From Micromonospora orduensis (GTDB lineage Bacteria > Actinomycetota > Actinomycetes > Mycobacteriales > Micromonosporaceae), in the NCBI RefSeq assembly GCF_006228125.1, contig NZ_VDFY01000230.1, positions 1 to 64,000 of the forward strand: 64,000 nt of DNA. The letters are read 5' to 3'. The notes beneath the pieces were generated by a model that did no database searches, was not told the origin of the DNA, and was given only the letters and a program-made list of their open reading frames with translations. Below are positions 49,981 through 58,197 of this stretch, in pieces. Within the stretch, counting starts at the first letter, position 1. The number at the start of each line of letters is the position of its first letter. Position numbers and translations under genes: made by a program.

Positions 49981-50775
49981 TCAGGACCGCTGGCCGCGAG
50001 AGGCCATGACCTCCTGGAGACCGCCGGACAGACCAGCGGCAACGTTCGTCGCCGGACCGTTCAGCAGCCGTTCCCGAGACTCCGCCGACTCCAGCGACCG
50101 CAGTGCATCACGGACCGATCCGAACAGTTCGTCAGCGTGGCCCCGCATGCTGTCCGCCGGGTTGATGTTGGCCGGGGCGGCGAACATCTGCCCCGATCCG
50201 GCCGAGCGCGCCGGAGCCGTGGGTCGGCCTTCATTCAGGCCATCCGAACGGTGCCCGGAGAGGTCGCCGAGGAGCGTCGGCAGCCGGTCCCGCATCACCG
50301 GGAACCGATCCAGCTCCTTGTCCTGGAGGTCGGCCAGGTCCGCCGTCTTGAGCTGCTCCCGCTGCTCGGCGTCGGCGTGCATGTTCTCGGCCATCTCCCG
50401 CACTTCCCGAGCTTCCCGGTCCGCCTTCTGGATGGCCTGCCGGAGATCGGCCGAGGAGATCCGTCCCCGCTCCGCGTCGGCAGCCGCCTCGGCCAGCTCC
50501 GCGCTGATGTCGCGCAGGCGGAGAGTGGTCTGGGTGGCCCGCTCCCGGTCCGCCTCGACGCTCTGCCGGAGCTGGTGCCGGCGCTTGGCCTCCAACTGCG
50601 TCTCGTACTGGTGAACCCACTGCTTGAGAGCCTTCTGCTCGGCCGGGGTGCTGGCGTTCTCCAGCCGCTCCCGAGCCGCCCGCAGCGTCACCTGCGGGTG
50701 CGATCCGGTCATCGCCGCCCGAGCCTCCAGCGACAGCATGCCGAGCTGAAGCTGCATTGCCGCGTTCTCGTCCAT
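49981..50775 (-). CDS. Coiled-coil protein of the element
   Basis: 264 aa from the ATG at 50775 (AGGAGG 7 nt upstream; the ATG at 50781 is too close to the ribosome site). Long stretches of charged heptad-like sequence, for example QKADREAREVREMAENMHAD (20 residues), suggest an extended coiled coil of ~120 residues. The C-terminal part is Gly/Ala-rich. Not recognised; scaffold-like or structural protein are possibilities. Confidence 0.65.
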   Translation of the reverse strand: MDENAAMQLQLGMLSLEARAAMTGSHPQVTLRAARERLENASTPAEQKALKQWVHQYETQLEAKRRHQLRQSVEADRERATQTTLRLRDISAELAEAAADAERGRISSADLRQAIQKADREAREVREMAENMHADAEQREQLKTADLADLQDKELDRFPVMRDRLPTLLGDLSGHRSDGLNEGRPTAPARSAGSGQMFAAPANINPADSMRGHADELFGSVRDALRSLESAESRERLLNGPATNVAAGLSGGLQEVMASRGQRS

Positions 50776-50820
50776 TGCCATTCCTCCTGTTGGTTGTTCT
50801 GTCATTCCTGGATGCAGCGC

Positions 50821-51030
50821 TTATCGCGCTGCTGACTGAGCCGGGTTGGCCTCAAACATCGCGTCGAGGTCGGACCGGCGAATGCGGTAGTGACTGCCGG
50901 GCTTGTCGTTCGCCCGGAATGCGCGGAGCTGGCCGGCACCGATCCGGTCGCGCAACGTGCGCTCGGTCAGTCCCGTGTAGGTGGCGGCATCCGGCAGCGA
51001 TAGCCAGCCCGGCTCAATCTGCGTCTTCAT
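50821..51030 (-). CDS. xis: Excisionase-like HTH protein
   Basis: 69 aa. LSLPDAATYTGLTERTLRDR (20 residues) followed by GAGQLRAFRANDKPGSHYRI (20 residues) is the MerR/AlpA-type winged helix of phage and AICE excisionases. GAGGAGC 4 nt before the ATG. It is the first gene of the minus-strand block, 420 nt from the right attachment repeat. It probably directs integrase toward excision and may also regulate the downstream operon. Confidence 0.85.
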   Translation of the reverse strand: MKTQIEPGWLSLPDAATYTGLTERTLRDRIGAGQLRAFRANDKPGSHYRIRRSDLDAMFEANPAQSAAR

Positions 51031-51452
51031 GAGCGCTCCTCGGCTTGCGTCGCCGGGAGGAGGGCATAAAGAAACCCAGGCCGCCCCGACGAATGATCAT
51101 CGGCTGCGCCTGGGTGTTGGATTCTCCGCGCTCTATCGGGTTGTCGGCTTTACAACCCAGCTCACGGATAGGCGGTTTATCAACAGGCCTTGCTACCGCC
51201 TACGCCTTCAATATCAACTCTGCTCGCGTCGCGCTCTCAGCGCGTCCCATTCACGGAGGAGCGTACCCGGTTCCGGCCGTTTCCGCTATTGCGCGAAAAG
51301 GGCATATCCGCCAACTCCCGGCGTAGCGCTCGGACAGCTACCCGCCGGGGGTACCGCCTCTCTGTGGGCGTCCGTCGAGCTGTTGCGGACCGGGAACGGA
51401 CCTCGGATCTTATGAGCCTCGATAGGTGCCGAGCGTCTGCCCTGCTAGTAGT
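51031..51452. other. Non-coding region at element end with leader hairpin
   Basis: No credible gene was seen. A two-part stem at 51074-51115 (ACCCAGGC with GCCTGGGT, inner CCGA with TCGG) lies upstream of xis and could act in its leader. AT-richer stretches near 51170-51230 are possible promoter and attP arm-type sites, but no exact repeats were found by eye. Confidence 0.4.
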
Positions 51453-51498
51453 GGTGCCCCCGGCAGGATTCGAACCTGCGACACACGGTTTAGGAAAC
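51453..51498. repeat. Right attachment repeat within intact tRNA-Arg
   Basis: 46 bp identical to 38525-38570. Here it forms the 3' part of a complete tRNA gene, so integration rebuilt the tRNA. Confidence 0.9.
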
Positions 51499-51527
51499 CG
51501 ATGCTCTATCCCCTGAGCTACGGGGGC
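51455..51527 (-). tRNA. tRNA-Arg (anticodon CCT)
   Basis: Read on the minus strand: acceptor GCCCCCG pairs with CGGGGGC, D-arm TAGCTCAGGGG..., anticodon stem-loop CGGTTTCCTAAACCG with anticodon CCT, and a T-arm with GGTTCGAATCC. Discriminator A is followed by an encoded CCA (51452-51454). The sequence is intact, and its 3' half comes from the integrated element. Confidence 0.95.
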
Positions 51528-51631
51528 GCGAGGGCCTAGTCTAGCGACCTGGGGGTTCACCTGGGGTGGCAGGGAGTGGCCCGCGTTCACCCACGTCAAC
51601 CGGACCGCCGTTCTCCCAGCCCAGGACCACA
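51490..51631. repeat. Copy A of duplicated tRNA 5' half plus flank
   Basis: 142 bp matching 57966-58107 with about six mismatches and no gaps. It covers the tRNA 5' half (51490-51527) and ~104 bp upstream of it. This copy belongs to the functional tRNA. Confidence 0.9.
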
Positions 51632-52014
51632 CCCGGAGCACACGAACCCCGGTTTGCGACCGGCGGTCGGCCGCAGTGACCCACGTTCGCACCGGTTGAC
51701 CCCCGTTGGCATCCGCTGGAGAGCACACACCGCGCACATCATCGAAGATCATGATGCCACCGACTCCCCGGCCGAGAAGTCGGCTGGGGAGTGGGCGCTA
51801 CGGCGGCAACCCTCCGCGAGCCTCGGGCGCTGACTCAGGCCACGATGCGGACACAGGGGCAGCGTTTGGCATGAGTCCCGCACGAGGCTCCGCGCCCGGA
51901 TCAGCCACGGGCTGCGCTGGACCCGCTCTCGCCGTTTGCCCTCCCGTGAGTTCCCCTGAGTCGGGATCTTGTCGTTCAGGTGGTGCGCCAGACGGCGGCG
52001 AGTGCTGCCACGTC
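51632..52014. other. Gene-free stretch before IS256 element
   Basis: No credible start/stop combination or recognisable protein was seen on either strand. The remaining GC-rich sequence may be decayed DNA between the tRNA and the insertion sequence. Confidence 0.4.
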
Positions 52015-53410
52015 GGGGACTGTGGATCTAACGGTGTTTCCGGCCCGACCCGCCAGGCGTTGTGCCTGGTGAGGAGGGTGCCGTGATGACCGCGACACAG
52101 AACGATCAGGCTGGACGTAAGAAGCGGGCGGAGCCGTCGGCGGAGGCGAAAGCCGCCGTCGAACTGGTCCGGGCGGCCAAGGAACAGGGTCTGTCGCTGA
52201 CCGGCCCGGATGGGTTGCTCAGGCAGTTGACCAAGACGGTCCTGGAGACCGCGTTGAACGAGGAGATGACCGATCACCTCGGTTATGCCAAACACGAACC
52301 CGACGGTGCCGGCTCGGGCAACATCCGCAACGGCACCAGGGCGAAGACGGTGCTGACCGATAGCACCGGGCCGGTGCAGATCGACGTTCCGCGGGACCGG
52401 GCGGGCACGTTCGAGCCGCAGATCGTGCGCAAGCGGCAGCGGCGCCTGTCAGGGGTCGACGAGGTCGTGTTGTCGCTGTATGCCAAGGGTTTGACGACCG
52501 GGGAGATCTCGGCGCACTTCGCCGAGATCTATGGGGCGTCGGTGTCGAAGGAGACGATCTCGCGGATCACTGACAAGGTGATCGAGGAGATGACCGACTG
52601 GTCGCACCGCCCGTTGGACGAGATCTACGCGGCGGTGTTCATTGACGCGATCGTAGTCAAGGTGCGCGATGGGCAGGTCGCGAACCGGCCGTTCTACGCC
52701 GCGATCGGGGTGACCCTGGACGAGGAGAAGGACATCCTCGGGTTGTGGGCCGGCACCGGTGGTGAGGGCGCGAAGTTCTGGATGAGCGTGCTGACCGACC
52801 TGCGTAACCGGGGTGTGAAGGACGTGTTCTTCCTCGTCTGCGACGGCCTGAAAGGCGTGCCAGAGGTCGTAACGAACGTGTGGCCGCAGACGGTGGTGCA
52901 GACGTGCATCATTCATCTGATCCGCAACACGTTCCGGCTCACCTCGCGCAAGTACTGGGACGCGTTGAAGCACGACATCAAGCCGATCTACACCGCCGTC
53001 AATGCCCAAGCGGCCAGGGCCGCGTTCGACGACCTGGCGGACAAGTGGGGCGATCGGTATCCGGCGGTGATCCGGCTGTGGGACAACGCCTGGGCTGAGT
53101 TCATCCCGTTCCTCGACTACGACGTGGAGATCCGCAAGGTGATCTGCTCCACCAACGCGATCGAGTCGTTGAACGCCCGCTACCGGCGGGCCGTGAAGGC
53201 CCGCGGCCACTTCCCCAACGAACTGGCCGCGTTGAAGTGTCTGTACCTGGTGACCCGGTCCCTGGACCCGACCGGAACAGGCCGAACCCGATGGACGATG
53301 CGCTGGAAACCCGCGTTGAACGCCTTCGCCATCACCTTCAGCGACCGCTTCCCAGCCGCTGAAACCTACTAACCAAGATCGCCGGAAACACCGTTAGCGA
53401 GACAGCCCCT
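52015..53410 (+). mobile_element. IS256-family insertion sequence
   Basis: The ends are imperfect inverted repeats. CTAACGGTGTTTCCGGC is identical at 52028-52044 and (inverted) 53381-53397. Outside that, GGG(A/G)CTGT-like bases recur at both ends, giving ~30-bp repeats. One full-length transposase gene lies between. No clear 8-bp target duplication was found, so the copy may have moved by rearrangement or its flanks have changed. Confidence 0.8.
52086..53372 (+). CDS. IS256-family transposase
   Basis: 428 aa. TKTVLETALNEEMTDHLGYA (20 residues) is the family N-terminal motif. The DDE triad is Asp in AAVFIDAIVVKVRDG, Asp in FLVCDGLKGVPE, and Glu in STNAIESLNARYRRA. LYAKGLTTGEISAHF is the HTH. 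GAGGAGG is 7 nt before the ATG at 52086. The gene looks complete, so this insertion sequence may still be active. Confidence 0.92.
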   Translation: MTATQNDQAGRKKRAEPSAEAKAAVELVRAAKEQGLSLTGPDGLLRQLTKTVLETALNEEMTDHLGYAKHEPDGAGSGNIRNGTRAKTVLTDSTGPVQIDVPRDRAGTFEPQIVRKRQRRLSGVDEVVLSLYAKGLTTGEISAHFAEIYGASVSKETISRITDKVIEEMTDWSHRPLDEIYAAVFIDAIVVKVRDGQVANRPFYAAIGVTLDEEKDILGLWAGTGGEGAKFWMSVLTDLRNRGVKDVFFLVCDGLKGVPEVVTNVWPQTVVQTCIIHLIRNTFRLTSRKYWDALKHDIKPIYTAVNAQAARAAFDDLADKWGDRYPAVIRLWDNAWAEFIPFLDYDVEIRKVICSTNAIESLNARYRRAVKARGHFPNELAALKCLYLVTRSLDPTGTGRTRWTMRWKPALNAFAITFSDRFPAAETY

Positions 53411-53829
53411 ATCGGGGCGAGCCGAGGTAACGACGGGGGCCGGCCGAGGGGGACGCCAAGGACTCATCGGGGCCGCACTCGCGGACTTCGTAGCGTCCAG
53501 GGTTTGCGCGGGGTTGATGGGTGCCGAACTAGACAGTCCGGGTCATGTCCTTCGGCAAAGATGAGCAGCGCGGTCAGACAGCCAACGCGGCCGGGAAGCG
53601 CGCACATCGGCGTACGTACGGCCGCAGGCCGCCGATGTGGGGATTGAGTCGGCACTTGAACGACGAGGGCGATCAGGAGCGCGGCGGCGCCCGTTCAGCG
53701 CGTACCCGGGGGCGAGCATCAGTGGCCGCAAAGGGTACGGCGAACCGGCCCACCATCGGCCATAGTGGGCGGCAGGACGAGGTGGCGGGCACCGCCGTCG
53801 CGGTGCCCGCCATTGCGCTTCGACCTGGA
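53411..53829. other. Gene-free region right of the IS256 element
   Basis: Only weak overlapping ORFs were seen. A 10-bp perfect hairpin (CACATCGGCG at 53603-53612 with CGCCGATGTG at 53630-53639) is the only clear structure. Short translated stretches do not match a recognised protein. Confidence 0.4.
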
Positions 53830-55179
53830 TCAGGCGTGGATGCGGTCCTTGCGGCGTAGCCGGGTGGCGCCGAGCATCAGGGCCCCGGCGGTGAGCAGGC
53901 CACCACCCAGGGACAGGGTGCTGGCGGTCCGGTCGCCGGTGACCGGCAGCTCCTTCTTGCCGTCCTTGTCGTGCTTTCGGTGGTCGTACTTGCCGTCGCG
54001 GATGCAGATGGTGACGGTGTCGGGATCGGAGACCACCGTCTTTCCGTTGTACTTGCCGGTCGCGCGGGCGGTGTTGACGACCTTGCCCTTCTTGACGTCG
54101 GCCCAGTCCACCACGTGCGGGTTGACGGCGTGGCAGTCGGTGCTCGTGCCCGGCGCCAGCGTCGTGTTGTTGCAGACGACGGGCCCGGCGGTCGGGTCAT
54201 CGACGGCGACGTCCGTGATGGTGACCGTGCCGGTGTTGGTGACCCGGTAGGTGTAGAAGATCTTGTCGCCCTTGGCGGCGTAGCCGTCGTTGTCGCACGT
54301 GTGGCGGCAGTCCGACTCGACCCGGGCCTTCTTGTCGATGGACAGGCTGACCTGCGCCGGCGGCTTGGGCTTGGTGGTGACGGTGAAGGTCGCCTTGTTG
54401 GACGGGACCGTCTGCTCGCCGAACAGGCCGAACGCCTGCGCGGTGTTGACGATCTTGCCGTTCTTGACGTCCTGCTCGGTGACGGTGTAGGTACCGGTGC
54501 AGGTGGTGCTCTCACCCGGCGCGAGCGAGGTGTCCTGGCAGGTGATGCCGGTGACCTTGTCGTCGGTGACGGTGATGTTGGTGATCGGGTCGGTCGTGCC
54601 GGTGCTCTGGTTGGTCACCGTGTACGTGTAGGTGACCGTCTGACCCGCTTTGACGTGCGTGGCCGGGCTGCCGGTCTTGGTCAGGGCCAGCTTCGGGTTC
54701 ACCTGCGGGTTCGACGCCGCGCAGGTGTGGGTGAGCACGAAGAAGTCGGCGGTGCCCGAGATCACCGCGGTGGCGCCCGTGAGCGTCCATCCCGCGGGCA
54801 GCCGGATCCACGCCTTGCTGGTGCCGAGGTTGTTCACGATCGCGCTGTTGGGATCGGTGGGGATCGTCCGGGTAACGGGGCCGCCGGGGGTGCTGAACGT
54901 CGCGGTGACCGACTGGAACGTGCCACTGGTCTGCGGGTTGCCCGGCAGGTTGAACACCCACACGTCTTCGTTCGCAAAGGGCCCCCCGCCCAGGTTCGGG
55001 TCGCAGTTCTGGGTGAAGTTCGCCGCCGTCGTCGGCACGTTCCCCGGATTGATGCTGATCGTCGACGCAGCGGCAGCCGGTGCACCGTTGGTGAGCAGCA
55101 CGGCACCGACCAGCAGCACCAGAGCGGCCAGCCGCGCCCAAGCGGCAGCCGGTCCGGGTCGCGCGATGGTTCTCTTCAT
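53830..55179 (-). CDS. LPxTG-anchored DUF11 repeat surface protein
   Basis: 449 aa. A signal peptide (LAALVLLVGAVLLTNGAPAA) is followed by an N-terminal domain with a Cys, then at least two DUF11-like repeats, each with a Cys pair (GQTVTYTYTVTNQSTGTTDP, 20 residues; GDKIFYTYRVTNTGTVTITD, 20 residues). A basic Lys/Asp-rich linker precedes ELPVTGDR, a sortase LPxTG signal, then a membrane helix and an Arg/Lys-rich tail. It should be covalently attached to the cell wall. It sits inside the accessory segment between the tRNA repeats. Confidence 0.85.
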   Translation of the reverse strand: MKRTIARPGPAAAWARLAALVLLVGAVLLTNGAPAAAASTISINPGNVPTTAANFTQNCDPNLGGGPFANEDVWVFNLPGNPQTSGTFQSVTATFSTPGGPVTRTIPTDPNSAIVNNLGTSKAWIRLPAGWTLTGATAVISGTADFFVLTHTCAASNPQVNPKLALTKTGSPATHVKAGQTVTYTYTVTNQSTGTTDPITNITVTDDKVTGITCQDTSLAPGESTTCTGTYTVTEQDVKNGKIVNTAQAFGLFGEQTVPSNKATFTVTTKPKPPAQVSLSIDKKARVESDCRHTCDNDGYAAKGDKIFYTYRVTNTGTVTITDVAVDDPTAGPVVCNNTTLAPGTSTDCHAVNPHVVDWADVKKGKVVNTARATGKYNGKTVVSDPDTVTICIRDGKYDHRKHDKDGKKELPVTGDRTASTLSLGGGLLTAGALMLGATRLRRKDRIHA

Positions 55180-55439
55180 GAAATCCCCCGTATCGTGAAT
55201 CTGGACATTCCAGGCAACGAGCAGCGGGATTGCACGTCACGCGACGGCGCGATAAATCCCTCCGATGATGGACACCGCCGAAGGATCATCGAGGAACCGA
55301 TCGAGAACTTGGAAGGTTGGCTTATCCTGGACGGCACTCGGCATCGCCTCGGTTGCCAGGCAGCAGCAACAGCTCTCCTGCGTCCGGGGCAGTTGTGCCA
55401 GCCTCGCCCTTGCTGTTCGACACCACCTGGTGCTGCAGT
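55180..55439. promoter_or_regulatory. Upstream region of the LPxTG gene
   Basis: AT-richer than its neighbours. It contains probable promoter sequence for the minus-strand surface protein gene. No gene was recognised. Confidence 0.35.
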
Positions 55440-56126
55440 GCCGGGTAAGGCGTATCGGGCGAAGTGGTCCGACCAGCTACCTCCTGGGGCCTCCTTCACC
55501 CCAGCCGACGACGGAGATGCCGCAGTCACGGCCTTCACGGTTCCCGCCGACACCGTCCCGCTGAACACGTCACCGTTCGAGCAAGGCACCGACATCGTCG
55601 TCGCCGAGACGCCCCGGCAGGGGACCATCGTCGCGAAGGTCACTGCCGATCAGGGCAAGCTCGAGGACTGGTACGCCGTCACCGCCGCCCTCGCCCCCAC
55701 CGCGGTCGTGCAGGGATACCGCGAGATCCCGACCGGCTTCGACGCCGGCGCCGTCATCGTCCTCGTCACCGCCGGGCTGCTCATCACTGCCGCCATGGGC
55801 TTCTTCGCCTTCGCCATGTCCACCGTTGACCGCAGGATCGCCACGCGCCGCGCCAACGTCCCCCTGGCGGTGATCGGTGCGCCCCGGCGAACCCTCGCCG
55901 CCGCGGACGTCACCGAGTCAGTCAGCGGTCTGATCCTCGGTCAACTCGTCACCGCCGCAGCCGTCATCCTCAGCGGCGGGGCGGCAGCAGCGGTGCTGGC
56001 ACCGCGAGCTTCGCTGACCTGCTCGACACCGTCAGGCCCATGCTCACTCTTGCCGCCGCCGGGGTCATTCTCGGCACTCTGATCGCCGCCCTGGCCACTA
56101 CCCCCGCACTCTTGCGCCACGAATAG
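55440..56126 (+). pseudogene. ABC transporter permease (FtsX-type) C-terminal remnant
   Basis: The stretch reads QGTIVAKVTADQGKLEDWYA (20 residues), then AGAVIVLVTAGLLITAAMGF (20 residues) and FAFAMSTVDRRIATRRANV, the C-terminal helices of an FtsX-type ABC permease. Near 56000 the frame breaks: the true continuation (ASFADLLDTVRPMLTLAAAG, 20 residues; TTPALLRHE and stop) is in another frame. The N-terminal part is missing. It is a degraded gene caught between the surface protein and the retron. Confidence 0.75.
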
Positions 56127-56263
56127 CACTCGCACACCGAGCAGGGGACTGTCATGCCTGGGGCCGCGCCGTTCATCGGACGCGGTCTCACACCGCGCAT
56201 CCATCGCCACGCCACGTGCATCGCGGACACCCATGGCGGGCCCCGTTCTCTACGCTGCTCTCA

Positions 56264-56436
56264 TGGCGGCGTGTCCCGAGCTGACCAGGCCGCTCCCCCA
56301 CGTGGAGTCCGGTCACGGTCTCTCCGGGGCAACCCCGGGGACGCGATACTCACCTCGGCACCACACCACAGGTGCGTCGGCACGCTCCGCGAGCCTGTGC
56401 ACCCGTACGACCGGGCATCGTCGGGACACGCCGCCA
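56264..56436 (+). ncRNA. Retron msr-msd (candidate)
   Basis: The ends are a perfect 16-bp inverted repeat: a1 TGGCGGCGTGTCCCGA at 56264-56279 and a2 TCGGGACACGCCGCCA at 56421-56436. This is the a1/a2 pairing that defines retron non-coding RNAs, and it ends 17 nt before the reverse transcriptase start. A-G-C directly after a1 (56279-56281) provides a candidate branching guanosine at 56280. An internal hairpin (CCGGGG/CCCCGG, loop CAA, 56324-56338) fits msr. A CACAGG/CCTGTG pairing at 56367-56372 and 56394-56399 fits the msd part. The exact msd 3' end is not determined. Confidence 0.75.
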
Positions 56437-56453
56437 CCCCTACTGGCCTGCCC

Positions 56454-57767
56454 GTGAACACCATCCACGCCTTGGCCACCGCTCTCGCCGACGCGTTCCT
56501 TGCCGGCGCGGGCTGGCGCCGTGGCGATCTCGTCGACCAGGGTGGACTCGTCCTCGGGGTCCGGCGGCGATGGCTGTGGCCGGTCGCCGACGCGGCGCTG
56601 GTCGCCTACCTGCACCCACCCACCGACCGGCCACGCGAGCTGGCCACGTTCCTGAGCACCCTCGACCCGCTCCGCGCGGCAGTCACCGCCGCCCGCCAGC
56701 ACCGGCGACCGATCGTCATCCGCGCGCGGCCCGTGACGCCGACCCGCACCGTCCGCCGACCCTGGCACACCCCTGTCATCGACACCGTCGGCGACCTGGC
56801 CGCGATGCTCGACCTGAGCATCGAACACCTCGACTGGTACGCCGACCGACGCGCCATGAACCGACGCGCCCCCGCCCACCGACTGCACCACTACCACAAC
56901 CGGTGGACCGACCGGGGCCGGCTAATCGAGGCCCCCAAGTCTCGGCTTCGCGCCCTGCAACGCCGGCTCCTCGCCGAGGTCCTCGGCCCCATCCCGGTCC
57001 ACCCCACCGCCCACGGCTTCGTACCCGGCCGCTCCGCACACACCTTCGCCGCCACCCACGCCGCGCAACCGGTCGTCGTCCGGATCGACCTGCTCGCCTT
57101 CTTCACCCACATCCCCGCCACCCGCGTCTACGGCCTGTTCCGCACCGCCGGCTACCCCGAACCCGTCGCCCACACCCTCACCGGACTCTGCACCACCCGC
57201 ACCCCACACCCCGTCCTCCGCCGCGCACCCACCGACCTGGCGCACCGGGCGGCCCGGCTCGCCGCGCTGCGCACCGGCCACCTGCCCCAAGGCGCGCCCA
57301 CCTCACCGGCACTGGCCAACCGGTGCGCCTATCGACTCGACCGACGCCTCACCGGCCTCGCCGACGCCTTCGAGATCACCTACACCCGGTACGCCGACGA
57401 CCTCGCCTTCTCCGGCGACCTCACCACCCGACGCATCGACGACCTGATCGCCGCCGTCACCGACATCGCCCGCGGCGAGGGCTTCCAAGTCCACCCAGCC
57501 AAGACCCGCGTCCGTGGCCAGGCCGACCGGCAACTCCTCGCCGGACTCGTCGTCAACCACCACCCCGCCACACCCCGCGACGAGTACGACCAACTCCGCG
57601 CCATCCTCCACAACGCCGCCCGCACCGGCCTCGCCGCGCAAAACCGGACCGGCCACCCCGACTTCGCCCAGTACCTCATCGGACGAGTTACCTGGGTCGG
57701 TCATCACCACCCGGCACGCGCAGCCAAACTCGCCACGCTGCTGGCCCAAGCTCTCGCGGCACCGTAA
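56454..57767 (+). CDS. Retron-type reverse transcriptase
   Basis: 437 aa from the GTG at 56454. The RT part starts near residue 111. Motifs: RLIEAPKSRLRALQRRLL (156-173), VVRIDLLAFFTHI with catalytic Asp 212, LPQGAPTSPALANR (277-290), RYADDLAFSGD with YADD at 313-316, GFQVHPAKTRV (343-353) and LLAGLVVNHHPATPRDEYDQ (361-380). This is the order and spacing of retron RTs, including the VVN region thought to recognise the cognate RNA. Residues 1-110 are an extension not found in the shortest retron RTs; no function is recognised in it. It is preceded by the candidate msr-msd and has no recognised effector gene next to it. Confidence 0.9.
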   Translation: MNTIHALATALADAFLAGAGWRRGDLVDQGGLVLGVRRRWLWPVADAALVAYLHPPTDRPRELATFLSTLDPLRAAVTAARQHRRPIVIRARPVTPTRTVRRPWHTPVIDTVGDLAAMLDLSIEHLDWYADRRAMNRRAPAHRLHHYHNRWTDRGRLIEAPKSRLRALQRRLLAEVLGPIPVHPTAHGFVPGRSAHTFAATHAAQPVVVRIDLLAFFTHIPATRVYGLFRTAGYPEPVAHTLTGLCTTRTPHPVLRRAPTDLAHRAARLAALRTGHLPQGAPTSPALANRCAYRLDRRLTGLADAFEITYTRYADDLAFSGDLTTRRIDDLIAAVTDIARGEGFQVHPAKTRVRGQADRQLLAGLVVNHHPATPRDEYDQLRAILHNAARTGLAAQNRTGHPDFAQYLIGRVTWVGHHHPARAAKLATLLAQALAAP

Positions 57768-57965
57768 ACTGACGCGGCACGGCAACTTCACCGGATCACG
57801 GCAAGGGACGCATCGCACGACCGAAGCAGGTCCTGAGCAGGACTTACGCCCGCCCTGCTGATCTTCAGCAAGCGAGCACAGCAACACCCGCGTGCGACGC
57901 ACTAATGTGAACATGGAATAGGAACCCGCAGGTCATCAGCCTATGGGTACAGATAGAGCGTCGTC
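57768..57965. other. Short region between retron and repeat B
   Basis: 198 nt with no recognised gene. It is AT-richer than the retron and may contain its 3' end signals. Confidence 0.35.
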
Positions 57966-58107
57966 TTAGGAAACCGATGCTCTATCCCCTGAGCTACGAG
58001 GGCGCGAGGGCCTAGTCTAGCGACCTGGGGGTTCACCTGGGGTGGCAGGGAGTGGCCCACGTTCACCCACGTCACCCGGACCCCTGTTCGCCCAGCCCAG
58101 GACCACA
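57966..58107. repeat. Copy B of tRNA 5' half plus flank
   Basis: Matches 51490-51631 with about six differences. It starts exactly at the TTAGGAAACC attachment core and includes a dead tRNA-Arg 5' half (57966-58003) with a G-to-A change in the acceptor stem. It lacks the tRNA 3' half. It marks the right edge of the second accessory segment. Confidence 0.88.
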
Positions 58108-58197
58108 GCCCGAGTCTCCATGTGACTCCGGTTGATCTTGGCGGGCAGGGTGGATCGGCCGACGGGACTCGGTCGCGTCGGCGGAGAGCGGTCGGAT

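Larger units (their letters stand above)
38525..51498 (-). mobile_element. 12.9-kb integrative element in tRNA-Arg(CCT)
   Basis: The element is bounded by two identical 46-bp copies of the tRNA-Arg 3' portion at 38525-38570 and 51453-51498. It carries a tyrosine integrase, serine recombinase, excisionase-like HTH protein, PrimPol-helicase, an iteron-like repeat array, a terminase-small-like protein, several small zinc-ribbon proteins and a restriction-modification pair. Genes are nearly all on the minus strand in tightly overlapping groups. No FtsK/TraB transfer, capsid, portal or lysis gene is visible. It therefore resembles a phage satellite or a minimal AICE-like plasmid element, and would depend on a helper for transfer. 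Confidence 0.85.

Noticed and set aside
56154..56453. In-frame extension of the retron reverse transcriptase through the non-coding RNA region
   Set aside because: The frame happens to be open, but the 16-bp inverted repeat and the GTG at 56454 mark the region as msr-msd instead. The extension is Arg/His/Pro-rich and unlike any RT domain.
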